64,000 bases of DNA from the NCBI GenBank assembly GCA_030847615.1, contig JAUMIR010000015.1, forward strand, positions 8,635,501-8,699,500. The letters are read 5' to 3'. This document shows, in pieces, positions 1 through 8,950 of the stretch. The notes below the pieces were generated by a model. The model was not told the origin of the DNA. It saw only the letters and a list, made by a program, of their open reading frames with translations, and searched no databases. The DNA comes from Gambelia wislizenii (Eukaryota > Chordata > Lepidosauria > Squamata > Crotaphytidae). A program made the translations under genes and the position numbers. The first letter of the stretch is position 1, and each line of letters opens with the position of its first letter.

Positions 1-1369
1 ACGTAGCTTAAGAAGTACTGCTTCAGTTAATGGAGGCATCCATTGATGTATTTGCACAAACGTGTTAGCCTAAATCTTATTTATACTCCCAACTAGAGTA
101 GATCCATTAAATGAGCTACATGTTGACAGGCAATTCAACTGTGGAGTCTAGTTATTCCAGTTATAAAAAAAACAAGTGGAGCTTAGTAAAGTTGATTCAA
201 CTTCTGGGATTCAACAATGCATGATGCATCATAAGGATGTTCTTCTTTACAAAGTTCATCTCATACTGTACTCCCCAGGTGGATTCCGTGGTTCGTCTGT
301 GGGTGGGGCCAACTAATAGGAATCCAGACTTTTCCCTGAAAGAAAGAAAAACTCCACATGGAACCAGCATGGAATAGAGAGAAAGTGGGGGAAATAATCA
401 GAAATAGACTTGACTGATCTGCCCATCTCTACTGCATATGCATTCACGATGTGCGAACAATGATTAATCTACTAAACATTCTTGAATTGGCTCATAGCAA
501 TGCAGAAATCTAACTGGTCCTGTCCAGATATCTTGGGCATGTCTGGATTACAAGGATCACTTCTTATGACAGGCCTAGCATACCTCTCAATCTCTCCCCT
601 CTCCCCCAGATGCAAGGAACTAATGCAAATGACAAATGTATGGCTGGCATCAGATTTACATCAATAACCTGCATGTCAAGTTTGGATGCTCTGGTGAAAC
701 AGTTAGTGCTGCCAGTCCTACTTAGGAAGACAGATGACTGGGAAGGAAATAAACCCTTGAGATATAATGATATTTCTACTGAGTCAAGAATGAAGTAATG
801 CTAACCACAGAAAATGATTTAGAATAATTATAGTCATTTCAGAGCACAGCAAATTTGTTGCTGCACTCAAATGATAGTTTGTGCAAAAAGACCTGCTTTG
901 TCACACCCTCAAGGGGATCATCATGCACATTCTCTTCACACCAAGCCATGACAGCAAGTTGCCACCTCTAGATCTGATTTGAACTGTGTGTCCCCCAAAA
1001 TTATCTCTGCTATTCACCCAATGCTTTGGTTGAGAGGGAAATTATGGAGGTAATCATTTCCCACAAACTTGGAAATTTTGACCACGAAAGTCCCCTAAAA
1101 CCCTTCATACCAGTAAGCAGTCAATTATTAAGAGTGTGGGGTTGCTTCAGATAGTTTTTTCCAAGATGGCTGAGTTGCCTGATTAAAACTGCAGAGAACT
1201 TCTACCTTAACCTATTACCTGATTGCATTGTAAGCAACACCTGGTGAAATTCCATCTTCTATGCAACAATTAAAAACACAAGAGCAGGCTCCAGTTTTCC
1301 ATCTGGTAACCATACAGACATCCTGTCCAAAGGTAGGTCTGTACCTCTTCAAACAGACTGATATACTGC
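1..1369. other. Intergenic stretch, no gene recognised
   Basis: AT-rich sequence. The short open frames near 482-798 have no recognisable motif. I see no SINE or LINE hallmark here, apart from a possible old LINE-like patch near 1150-1369 leading into the next feature. Confidence 0.5.
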
Positions 1370-1560
1370 TTTTAATTTGCAGGTTTTAAATTGGGTATTT
1401 AAATTATTGTCAACTGTATGTTTTACATTGTTTTTAAGATCAGTTTAGTTACATTTCAACATTAGCTTGTTTTAACATTTTAGCTGTGTTGTATTTGTTT
1501 TAAATTGTAAGCTTCCCTAATCTCCACTTTTTAGAGGAAAGGTAGGATATAAATTAAATT
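1370..1560 (+). mobile_element. L2-like LINE 3' tail
   Basis: Runs of TTTTAA and TATGTTTTA lead to AAATTGTAAGCTTCC, then GGTAGGATATAAATTAAATT. The form 'TTTTAA-rich, TTGTAAGCC, GG.ATA.AAATAAA' also occurs at 14355-14520, 19700-19865 and 32450-32640. It matches the 3' UTR of an L2-like reptile LINE. No coding part is retained. Confidence 0.5.
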
Positions 1561-1845
1561 AACCCTTCTCTGCCCCCTCCTGTCTGTAGCAATTTCATTC
1601 AAATGTTTGGTCATCTGTCTCAATTTGCTTCCAAAGGACCTAACACCACTGAAACTACAAAGTGACACTACTTGTTCCATGACACATTCTCTGATGATAT
1701 GTCACTGATTCATAGATTCTTGGACAGAACTGAAACCTCTGATGGTTAAAAACTCCAGTTAGTAATCTCTGGTTAAATTGAGCAACTTAAAATTAACAAT
1801 TATACTAATTAACTATCTATACCTGGTGTAACATACATTGTCCCC

Positions 1846-2125
1846 CCCATGTGCTATGCTCCCCAAGGTACACACATGGCTCCCCATGCCACCCTCCCCG
1901 TACTCATGCTGCCCTCCCCATGCTTGAGCTGCCTTCCCTGTGCCCTGGGCTGCCCTCCCCACACTAGTGCCACCCTCCCCCCACAGACACATACCATGTC
2001 ACATCCCCTCATGCTACTTACACCCCTTCTGCCACCACCATGTTTAGATGTCCACGTGTTCCCATCCCCATGTGCTAATTGGCTGCCCAACAGATCTTTG
2101 ATTGGTTGGTCAGTTTCCTAACAGC
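1846..2125. repeat. C-rich CCCTCCCC minisatellite-like tract
   Basis: Irregular repeats of a CCCTCCCCATGC / TGCCCTCCCC motif run from about 1846 to 1980 and fade to about 2060. The open frames here on both strands are low-complexity products of the repeat. The stretch runs into a segment shared with 42.96 kb. Confidence 0.6.
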
Positions 2126-2152
2126 ACACTGGAAATGGCAACATACCCAAGA
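2078..2152. repeat. Dispersed repeat, copy 1 (paired with 42958)
   Basis: TTGATTGGTTGGTCAGTTTC, then ACACTGGAAATGGCAACATACCCAAGA, matches 42958-43052 in the same orientation. In both places it ends in a TATATA run. I cannot name the family. Confidence 0.5.
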
Positions 2153-2154
2153 GG

Positions 2155-2156
<2 letters not shown>

Positions 2157-2191
<35 letters not shown>

Positions 2192-2317
2192 TAATAATCA
2201 AAATGTTAAAAATAATAACTGAGGAAAGAAAAAGAGGAGGAGTAGGAGAAGGGGAAGAGGAAGAAAGGGTGGTGGAGGGTGGTGGAGGAGGAGGAGAAGG
2301 AAGAAGAAGAAGAAGAA
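2157..2317. repeat. (TA)n microsatellite and homopurine tract
   Basis: A (TA)15-like run at 2157-2187 is followed, after a short spacer, by about 100 nt of almost pure A/G on the plus strand (2220-2319), with GGA, GAA and GGTGGA units. The purine tract abuts the CR1 fragment. Confidence 0.75.
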
Positions 2318-2637
2318 GGGTGTCACGCTGAAGATGGAGCAAGCTTGTTTTCTGCTGCTCCAGAGACTGGAACACAGAGCAATGGGTGCAAGCTCCAGGA
2401 ACAGAGATTCCACCTCAACATTAGGAGGAACTTTTTGACAGTAAGAGCTGTTCGGCAGTGGAACGCACTCCCTCAGAGTGTGGTGGGGTCTGCTTCCTTG
2501 GAGATCTTTAAACAGAGGCTGGATGGCCATCTGTCGGGGATGCTTTGATCATGATTTCCTACATGGCAGGGGGTTGGACTGGATGGCCCTCGTGGTCTCT
2601 TCCAACTCTGCAATTCTAAGATGCTATGATTCTATGA
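2318..2637 (+). mobile_element. CR1 LINE, 3' end fragment
   Basis: It encodes the CR1 ORF2 C terminus ([18 protein letters not shown] ... FKQRLDGHLSGML). The 3' UTR follows, with GGACTGGATGGCCCTCGTGG and the terminal TTCTA/TGATTCTATG repeat. It is 5' truncated. Confidence 0.9.
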
Positions 2638-2714
2638 GAATTAAAACAAAGATAAAATACAATACAATATAGAAAAAAAATGGCAATTGTGGCAGGGGGG
2701 CGGGTAAGCAATCA

Positions 2715-2880
2715 ACTCCACTTGAGCCGGGAAGTTATTCCGGGAAGGCGTGCCGGAAGAAATCCATCTTTAGCACTTTCTTGAAGCTATCAAGAGTAGT
2801 GATAAGACAGATCTCATCCGGCAGGCCATTCCAAAGTCTGGGAGCTGTAGAAGAGACGTCTACGAAGAAGTCTTGGAAAT
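2715..2880 (-). mobile_element. L2-like LINE coding remnant
   Basis: In reverse complement it matches the piece at 30780-30900: TCCCAGA-TTTGGAATGGCCTGCCGGA, then AGATC and a phenylalanine-lysine segment. It encodes the 'WNGLPDEI ... F.KA.K' motif of an L2-like ORF2 C terminus. Frames are broken. Confidence 0.55.
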
Positions 2881-2941
2881 TCCCCCAAAAGCAAACACAT
2901 CTGGGCAGTAATTATGTGATGTCCCCTTAGACAAATTGTTT

Positions 2942-3006
2942 TTTATTTTTATTTATTTATTAAAGTATTTATACCCCACTCTTCACCCACAAAGGCTCTC
3001 AGGGCA
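2942..3006 (-). mobile_element. tRNA-type SINE, 3' part (left piece of a split copy)
   Basis: The tail TTATTTATT...TTTATACCCCACTCTTC is the reverse of GAAGAGCGGGGTATAAATAAAT at 55784-55805. The rest of the same SINE resumes at 3246, beyond a palindromic insert. The 12-bp repeat GCTCTCAGRGCA (2995-3006 and 3246-3257) is the target-site duplication. Confidence 0.7.
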
Positions 3007-3245
3007 TAGATTTTCCTTTGTTTTTTTCTGGGCTGTGAGGCTGTGATCTGGAAGAGTTTATTTCTGACATTTCGCCTTCATCTGTGGCTGGCATCTGTGA
3101 TGAACGGCATTCATTCTCTGAGGATGCCAGCCGCAGATGCAAGCGAAATGTCAGAAATAAACTCTTCCAGAACACGGCCTCACAGCCTGGAAAAAAACCC
3201 AAGGAAAATCTATGGATGCCAGCCATGAAAGCCTTTGACTTCACA
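3007..3245. mobile_element. Palindromic insertion element
   Basis: Its two arms are inverted copies. TAGATTTTCC and CTGTGAGGCTGTG on the left pair with GCCTCACAGCC and GGAAAATCTA on the right. CTGACATTTCGCCT and GGCTGGCATC pair with GATGCCAGCC and GCGAAATGTCAG. The arms are about 90 nt with a short centre near 3110. It is flanked by a 12-bp target duplication inside a SINE. A single arm of the same family lies at 7667-7775. The class is unresolved; similar units are seen with Penelope-like or hAT elements in reptiles, which I recall only loosely. Confidence 0.65.
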
Positions 3246-3491
3246 GCTCTCAGAGCAGCTTACAAATTGTTTTAGCAATAGCACTTACACATCTACACCA
3301 CTTTATAGCACACTAGGCACTCTCTAAGCAGCTTCCAATGTGTGTTAGCTAATAGCCCCCACAAGCCAGGTACTAATTTTACCAACCTATGAAAGGATGG
3401 AAGGCTGAGTCAACCTTGGAGCCCTGCAGGATCAAACTCACAACATTGTGACTACAGTACTGGCAGTTAACCACTGCACCACCAGGGCTCC
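3246..3491 (-). mobile_element. tRNA-type SINE, 5' part (right piece of a split copy)
   Basis: The reverse complement reads GGAGCCCTGGTGGTGCAGTGG (A-box side), then GTGAGTTTGATCC (B-box side), CTCAGCCTTCCATCC and GGCTTGTGGGGGC. The same body occurs at 55549-55824 on the plus strand. It is a tRNA-derived SINE fossil, not a tRNA gene. Confidence 0.8.
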
Positions 3492-3493
3492 CT

Positions 3494-4220
3494 TGTTAGG
3501 GAGGTTTGTGCTAATTCTCCTGGATGCACCTGGTACTGAGTCATACTTCCAAAACTAATGAGTAACCAGAACACCCAATACTCTGCAAATGGTTTTCTTT
3601 TGTACCTCTCTCTCACACAAAGTGGGGGTTGTGTGAAACCCATTAGTCGTAATGTTCCAACATTAACAGCAATCAACAAAGCCAAACCTTCCATTGTTTC
3701 ACTCTGGGAAACTCACTCAAATATTGTTTTCCATTCAAAACACCCATTAAGGTATAAATATTACCCCAAAATAAAGCCAAAATGCAGCCAAGGTGTGTGC
3801 AGTCTTCCAGATGAGTTACTCTGTTGGTTTGCTGTGACACCTGGAACACACAGCCATATTTCTTTGTTGCACAAATCCCTGCTCTTCGGACAGGTACAGT
3901 ATAGCCAATCATCCTGAACTCTATTCCTCTATCCCAATACTTCCTATTCTTTGTTAGCCTTGTGTGATTTCTTGAAGCATGAGTATGTGAGTGTGTGGTC
4001 CTGTGATTATTTTCCAATTAAAAACATTTTTATTTTATTTCTTGGCTTGGAGTCTCATCAGTTAGTACTAGTATACACAGGTCCAAAGGTCCCATAGTTA
4101 CCCAGCCTCTCACAGCCTAATCTGAACTAATTAAAAAAAAAACCAACTTAATATTCTAATTCAAGTGACATTAGTGGGTTCCACAAACCCCATACCTTTT
4201 GGGTAACAGGGCAACACCAA
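3494..4220 (+). repeat. Repeat unit with TATA and poly(A)-like signals, copy 1
   Basis: This is homologous in patches to 55001-55905. Shared pieces include GCTAATTCTCCTGGATG, GGGAAACTC, TATAAATA (3753-3760), CTCTATTCCTCTATCCCAATA, GTTAGCCTTGTGTGA and TAGTGGG-TCC...GGGTAACA. TATAAATA to the A-rich AATTAAAA spans about 260 nt. It could be a decayed LTR with flanking internal sequence or a duplicated gene remnant. No protein is recognisable. Confidence 0.55.
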
Positions 4221-4316
4221 GAATATCAAAGAACTTCACCTGGTGGAAATCTCCATTAAAATGTTTCACACACATCAATCCCTCAGCGGGTCTCCTCCCA
4301 CCTTGATCCATAGGGA

Positions 4317-4340
4317 ATAATAATAATAATAATAATAATA
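4317..4340. repeat. (AAT)n microsatellite
   Basis: Eight AAT units. The surrounding 4221-4925 shows no gene or element that I recognise. Confidence 0.9.
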
Positions 4341-4927
4341 GTTTTACCTGGTGGGAGAACAGGTTATAAATGTAACTTCCTACAGTATCCCTGATGCAAA
4401 GGACCACATTTCACTGCCTGATGCAGAACAGCAAATTTGGGTTTTGAAATTGTTCTCCTCATAGAAGCCTGATGGGTTTGGTATTGCCCTTAGGTTGACA
4501 ATAAACTAAATGATTTTGTGATGTTAAAATATAGAGAGGGGGGAGCCATAATCACCACCTTGAGCTCATCCAAAGAAAGGCAAGATGAAAACATAAGAAA
4601 TAAAAATGTAAGAGAAAAGATAAATATGTAACTCATCAGAGCTGCATCGCAGGGGTTTTGTGCAGATAATGTGGGAAGGAGAGACATGAGTTCACTGGAG
4701 GAAGGATGAATAAGTAACTAAATAAATAGTTTTACCTATACAGCACCTAAAAGTTGTTTCCAGATGCAGCAGTACAGAGACTTCTTGAAAAATCCAGTGC
4801 TCTCTACCTAAACAAAGGAGCTATATGCTTCACAAAGGGACAGGGACATGCTGATTGACAGAGAAGTTCCTCACTCCTGCAAAAGGATTTAAGTTCTATT
4901 GTCTTTTGTCTCAACTCCACTTGTCCA

Positions 4928-5679
4928 AGAATCATAGAATCATAGAGTTGGAAGACACCACAAGGGCCATCCAGTCCAACCCCCTGCCATGCAGGAATAC
5001 ACAATAAAATCATTTCCAAAATATGGCCATCCAGCCATCTCCACCACACTCCGAGGCAGTGCATTCCCTTGCCAAACAGCACTTACTGTCAGAAAGTTCT
5101 TCCTAATGTTTAGGTGGAATCTCTTTTCCTATAATTTGAACCCATTGTTCCGTGTCCTAGTCTCTGGAGCAGCAGAAAACAAGCTTGCTCCAACCTCAGT
5201 ATGGTATCCCTTCAAATATTTAAACATGGCTATCATGTCACCTCTTAACCTTCTCTTCTCCAGACTAAACATACCCAGGTCCCTAAGCAGCTCCTCATAG
5301 GGCATGGCTTCCAGACCTCCCACCATCCTGGTCACCCTCCTCTAGACATGTTCCAGCTTCTCCTTCCTTCCTTGAATGCTGGTGCCCAGAACTGGACACA
5401 GTATTCCAGGTGAAGTCTGACTAAAACAGAATAGAGTGGCACTATTATTTCCCTTGATCTAGACATTATACTCCTATTAATGCAGCCTAGAATCGCATTG
5501 GCTTTTTTAGCTGCCGCATCACACTGCTGACTCATGTTCAGTTTGTGGTCCATTAAGACTCTTAGATCCCTTTTGCATGTAATGCCCTCAAGCCAGGTGT
5601 CACCCATCCTATATCTGTGCATTTCATCCTACATTTCTCCCTGTTGAAATTCATTTTGTTAGTTTTGGCCCAGTAGGAT
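4928..5679 (-). mobile_element. CR1 LINE fragment, inverted, older copy
   Basis: The 3' terminal ATCATAGAATCATAGA lies at 4928, and the ORF2 C terminus runs leftward with frame breaks. Recognisable pieces include [32 protein letters not shown] and [20 protein letters not shown]. The upstream limit is at TAGTTTTGGCCCAG (5679). It is more diverged than the copy beginning at 5738. Confidence 0.9.
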
Positions 5680-5737
5680 TGGACTCTGCCTGCATGAGAC
5701 CCTTTGCCTGAAAAACACAAGTAACATCTGAAACATC

Positions 5738-6957
5738 TGATCTCTTTTTTTGATAAAGTTACCAGCTTGGTAGATGAAGGGAATGCTGTGGACATTGCAT
5801 ACCTTGATTTCAGTAAGGCCTTTGACAAGGTTCCCCATGACATTCTTGCAAACAAGCTTGTAGAATGTGGGCTAGACAAGTTAACTGTTCAATGGATTTG
5901 TAATTGGTTGACCGGCCAAACCCAAAGGGTGCTCAGCAGTGGCTCCTCTTTGTCTTGGAAAGATGTGACCAGTGGGGTGCCACAGGGTTCTGTCCTGGGC
6001 CGAGTGCTATTCAACATCTTTATCAATGACTTAGATGAGGGAATTAGGGGCATACTTATCAAATTTGCAGATGACACCAAATTGGGAGGAGTAGCTAATA
6101 CCCTAGAGGACAGGATCAAAATTCAGAATGACCTGGATAGACTGGAGAGCTGGGCCAAAGCTAACAAAATGAAATTCAATACGGAGAAATGTAAAGTACT
6201 TCCTTGAGGGCGGAAAAATGAAATGCATAAATATAGGATGGGAGAGACCTGGCTGAATGAGACTACGTGCGAAAGGGATCTAGGAGTCCTAGTAGACCAC
6301 AAGTTGAACATGAGCCAACAGTGTGATGCGGCAGCTAAAAAGGCCAATGCAATTTTGGGCTGTATCAATAGAAGTATAGTGTCTAGATCAAGGGAAGTAA
6401 TAGTGCCACTCTATTCTGCCTTGGTCAGACCTCACTTAGAATACTGTGTCCAGTTCTGGGCACCACAATTCAGAAAGGACATTGACAAATTGGAGCGTGT
6501 ACAGAGAAGGGCAACTAAAATGGTGAAAGGTCTGGAAACGATGCCTTATGAGGAGAGACTTAGGGAGCTGGGTATGTTTAGCCTGGAAAAAAGACGGTTA
6601 AGAGGCGATATGATAGCCCTGTTTAAGTATTTGAAGGGATGTCACGCTGAGGATGGAGCAGGCTTGTTTTCTGCTGCTCCAGAGACTGGAACACGGAGCA
6701 ATGGGTGCAAGCTCCAGGAACAGAGATTCCACCTCAACATGAGGAGGAACTTTTTGACAGTAAGAGCTGTTCGGCAGTGGAACACACTCCCTCGTAGTGT
6801 GGTGGGGTCTCCTTCCTTGGAGGTCTTTAAACAGAGGCTGGATGGCCATCTGTCGGGGATGCTTTGATTGTGATTTCCTGCGTGGCAGGGGGGTTGGACT
6901 GGATGGCCCTCGTGGTCTCTTCCAACTCTGCAATTCTATGATTCTATGATTCTATGA
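5738..6957 (+). mobile_element. CR1 LINE fragment with RT domain
   Basis: It encodes the RT from the finger/palm region: [27 protein letters not shown] and [10 protein letters not shown] (the FADD catalytic pair kept). It continues through the thumb and C terminus to FKQRLDGHLSGML. A one-base-type lesion at 6204-6207 creates a stop after KCKVLP, so two frames are needed (5767-6207 and 6223-6867). It ends in TTCTATGATTCTATG. It is 5' truncated and head-to-head with 4928-5679. Confidence 0.93.
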
Positions 6958-7666
6958 AAATGTAGTCCTCTGACTCCAATATCATCACTTTTATTATTAT
7001 TATTATTTAACATCTTTTGCCTGATTAAGAAGCCAATAGAGTTTCAAAAGCTTGAATCATGTGTTTTGCATTTGGTTGGAAAATAAAGATATCACTTTTT
7101 TGTGGATTTTGGATTTTGTTTTGCTGTATGGCCAACACGACTACCCTAAATGTGTTTGTGAAATATTTTAATTACTTAAATTAATTAATTTATTAAATAA
7201 ATGAATATGTAAATTCATAAATAAATTTGCAGAGTATTTATTTATTGAGCCATTGCTCAATATATTTGCTGAATTATTTATTACCATTATAAAGTAGTAT
7301 GCATGCAATTCTTGATCTGCTTAAGCAATGCATGTGTGTATAGCACCTTAAAAAATTAAGTTTGGATTTTTTAAAAAAGGAACAATATCCATGAAATGGT
7401 CACTAGAGAGCAGCACTTTCTAAGGTAGCAGCAGAGTCTAGGCTGGTATCGCTGTCTAGCAGATGGAAAAGGTTTTACCTCTATAATAGACACCCCCCCA
7501 GGGGCATGGGGATTCCCAGCAAATAATGGCCCATCAACCAACCACTAGCCAAACAGACACTAACTAGCCTTGCATTTCTATACCCAGAAACTAACCATTC
7601 AATTACACAAATTTACATATACTCCTCTACAGGGGTTCACAGCATATAAACCCCAGACACACTCCT
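6958..7666. other. AT-rich spacer, no gene recognised
   Basis: It contains ATT runs (6990-7010) and ATTAATTTATTAAATAAATG-type low complexity (7160-7270). No element is recognised. Confidence 0.5.
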
Positions 7667-7775
7667 CCCCAACCATTCTCTGAAGATGCCAGCCACAGAT
7701 GCCGGCGAAACACCAGAAAGAAACTAGTCCAGAACATGGTCTCACAGCCCAGAAAAAAACCAAGGAAAATCTATG
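7667..7775 (+). mobile_element. Single arm of the palindromic element family
   Basis: TCTGAAGATGCCAGCCACAG, then CAGAACATGGTCTCACAGCC and GGAAAATCTATG, matches the right arm of the palindrome at 3120-3215. The left arm is not present. Confidence 0.6.
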
Positions 7776-7911
7776 AAATGTGTTTCTTTATTTAGGACAA
7801 AAGAAGGCAAGGGATGGAGTCTTCTTTAGGGATCTATGAGCTTTCACTTTCTCCTGTGCTTATTTGCCTTTTTTTAATTAAAAAAAAATACAAATCTCAA
7901 GTTCTTTTCAC

Positions 7912-8483
7912 TAGGGCCTTTATCAGACTAACCCACTTTAATGTTCTTTTGCCAGAATAAATTATGTCTTTTTTATGCCAGCAAAAGACCCCCCCTCCAT
8001 ACCAGACCTTATCTTAATAGTGTCTATGAGGCTTCCCCGGCAGTAATGGAGCATAAACAGAGCTCAATTTACTTCCAGGGTTGAGATCTCATGGATTCTC
8101 ATGGGAAGATACTAGCATGGGAAATTTAAAAAATAAAGGGGGAAAAACCACACAAAAAGTACAGGAAAGCACAAAAACACACATTTAAAGTCCCAAGTAC
8201 ACCCCAGGCGATGTCATAAAAAGAGTGTCCCCTACCTGGCTGTCCCAATTACACCCAGAAGTGTTTGCCCATTAACACTGCATTCACATGAATACAATGG
8301 TGAGGGGATTCAAATGCTAGCAATGCTGGCAACAAATTGCCATGACTAGGCCCATCAATAAAATAGGACATTTTTTTTAACAATGCATAATTGCGAAAGG
8401 ACAGCATTGTCTGGTACACACACCCTTTTGCAATCATTAGGCATCCTTATAAAGCCATATTTGTCTAGTCTGATAAAGTCCTA
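7912..8483 (+). mobile_element. Non-autonomous DNA element with CTTTATCAGA termini, copy 1
   Basis: It is 572 bp. The left end TAGGGCCTTTATCAGACTA and right end TAGTCTGATAAAGTCCTA are inverted repeats. The interior has no coding capacity. A second copy in opposite orientation lies at 37401-37952 and shares internal blocks such as TTTAATGTTCTTTTGCCAG and CAGACAATGTC. I saw no convincing target duplication. Confidence 0.7.
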
Positions 8484-8539
8484 AATTTATGAAGACATTT
8501 GCAAATGTTGAAAAGCTCTTCTAAAACAAACCAAACAGT

Positions 8540-8935
8540 TCTCATCCATCCCTCATGTGCTTTGTTGGACTCCTGTTGCAAGAATATTGAGACTTTCTGA
8601 GGATGTAAATAATATTCAATAATATTTGAAAAAATGGTCAAAAACAATGCTTTTCGGATATCAAGAAGCCTTGACAAGAAGAATCCTGGCTGATACAAGT
8701 CAGTACTTATTCTACACAAAATTTGCACATGGTTGTTTTGCACGGAAACAGCAATTTTTGTTCAGGAATCAGAGTTTTTTTGCCTAGAAAATGCTGTTTG
8801 CTTTGGAAAACAATCACATGCAAATTTTCTGCAGAATAACTCCTGAATTGCAAACATTCATCAAAAACTGCACAGTTTTCACAGACTTTCTTACAGCAAG
8901 AAGGAAACTGCCAAAATAACTTGTTGCTTCCTTTG
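8540..8935. repeat. Dispersed TTTTCTGCA-rich repeat, copy A
   Basis: Blocks such as TTGACAAGAAGAATC, TTTGCACATGGTTGTTTTG, GCAAATTTTCTGCAGAATAA and AAAATAACTTGTTGCTT recur in whole or part at 48225-48660, 56790-57170, 36945-37160, 43120-43225 and 23515-23610. No long protein is conserved. Confidence 0.55.
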
Positions 8936-8950
8936 AGATCCATGACATCA

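Noticed and set aside
4339..4370. A further beta-protein exon 1 on the minus strand (TTTATAA and CACCAG/GTAAAA)
   Set aside because: The spacing from TATA-like sequence to donor is only about 20 nt, and no beta-protein coding exon follows downstream on that strand.
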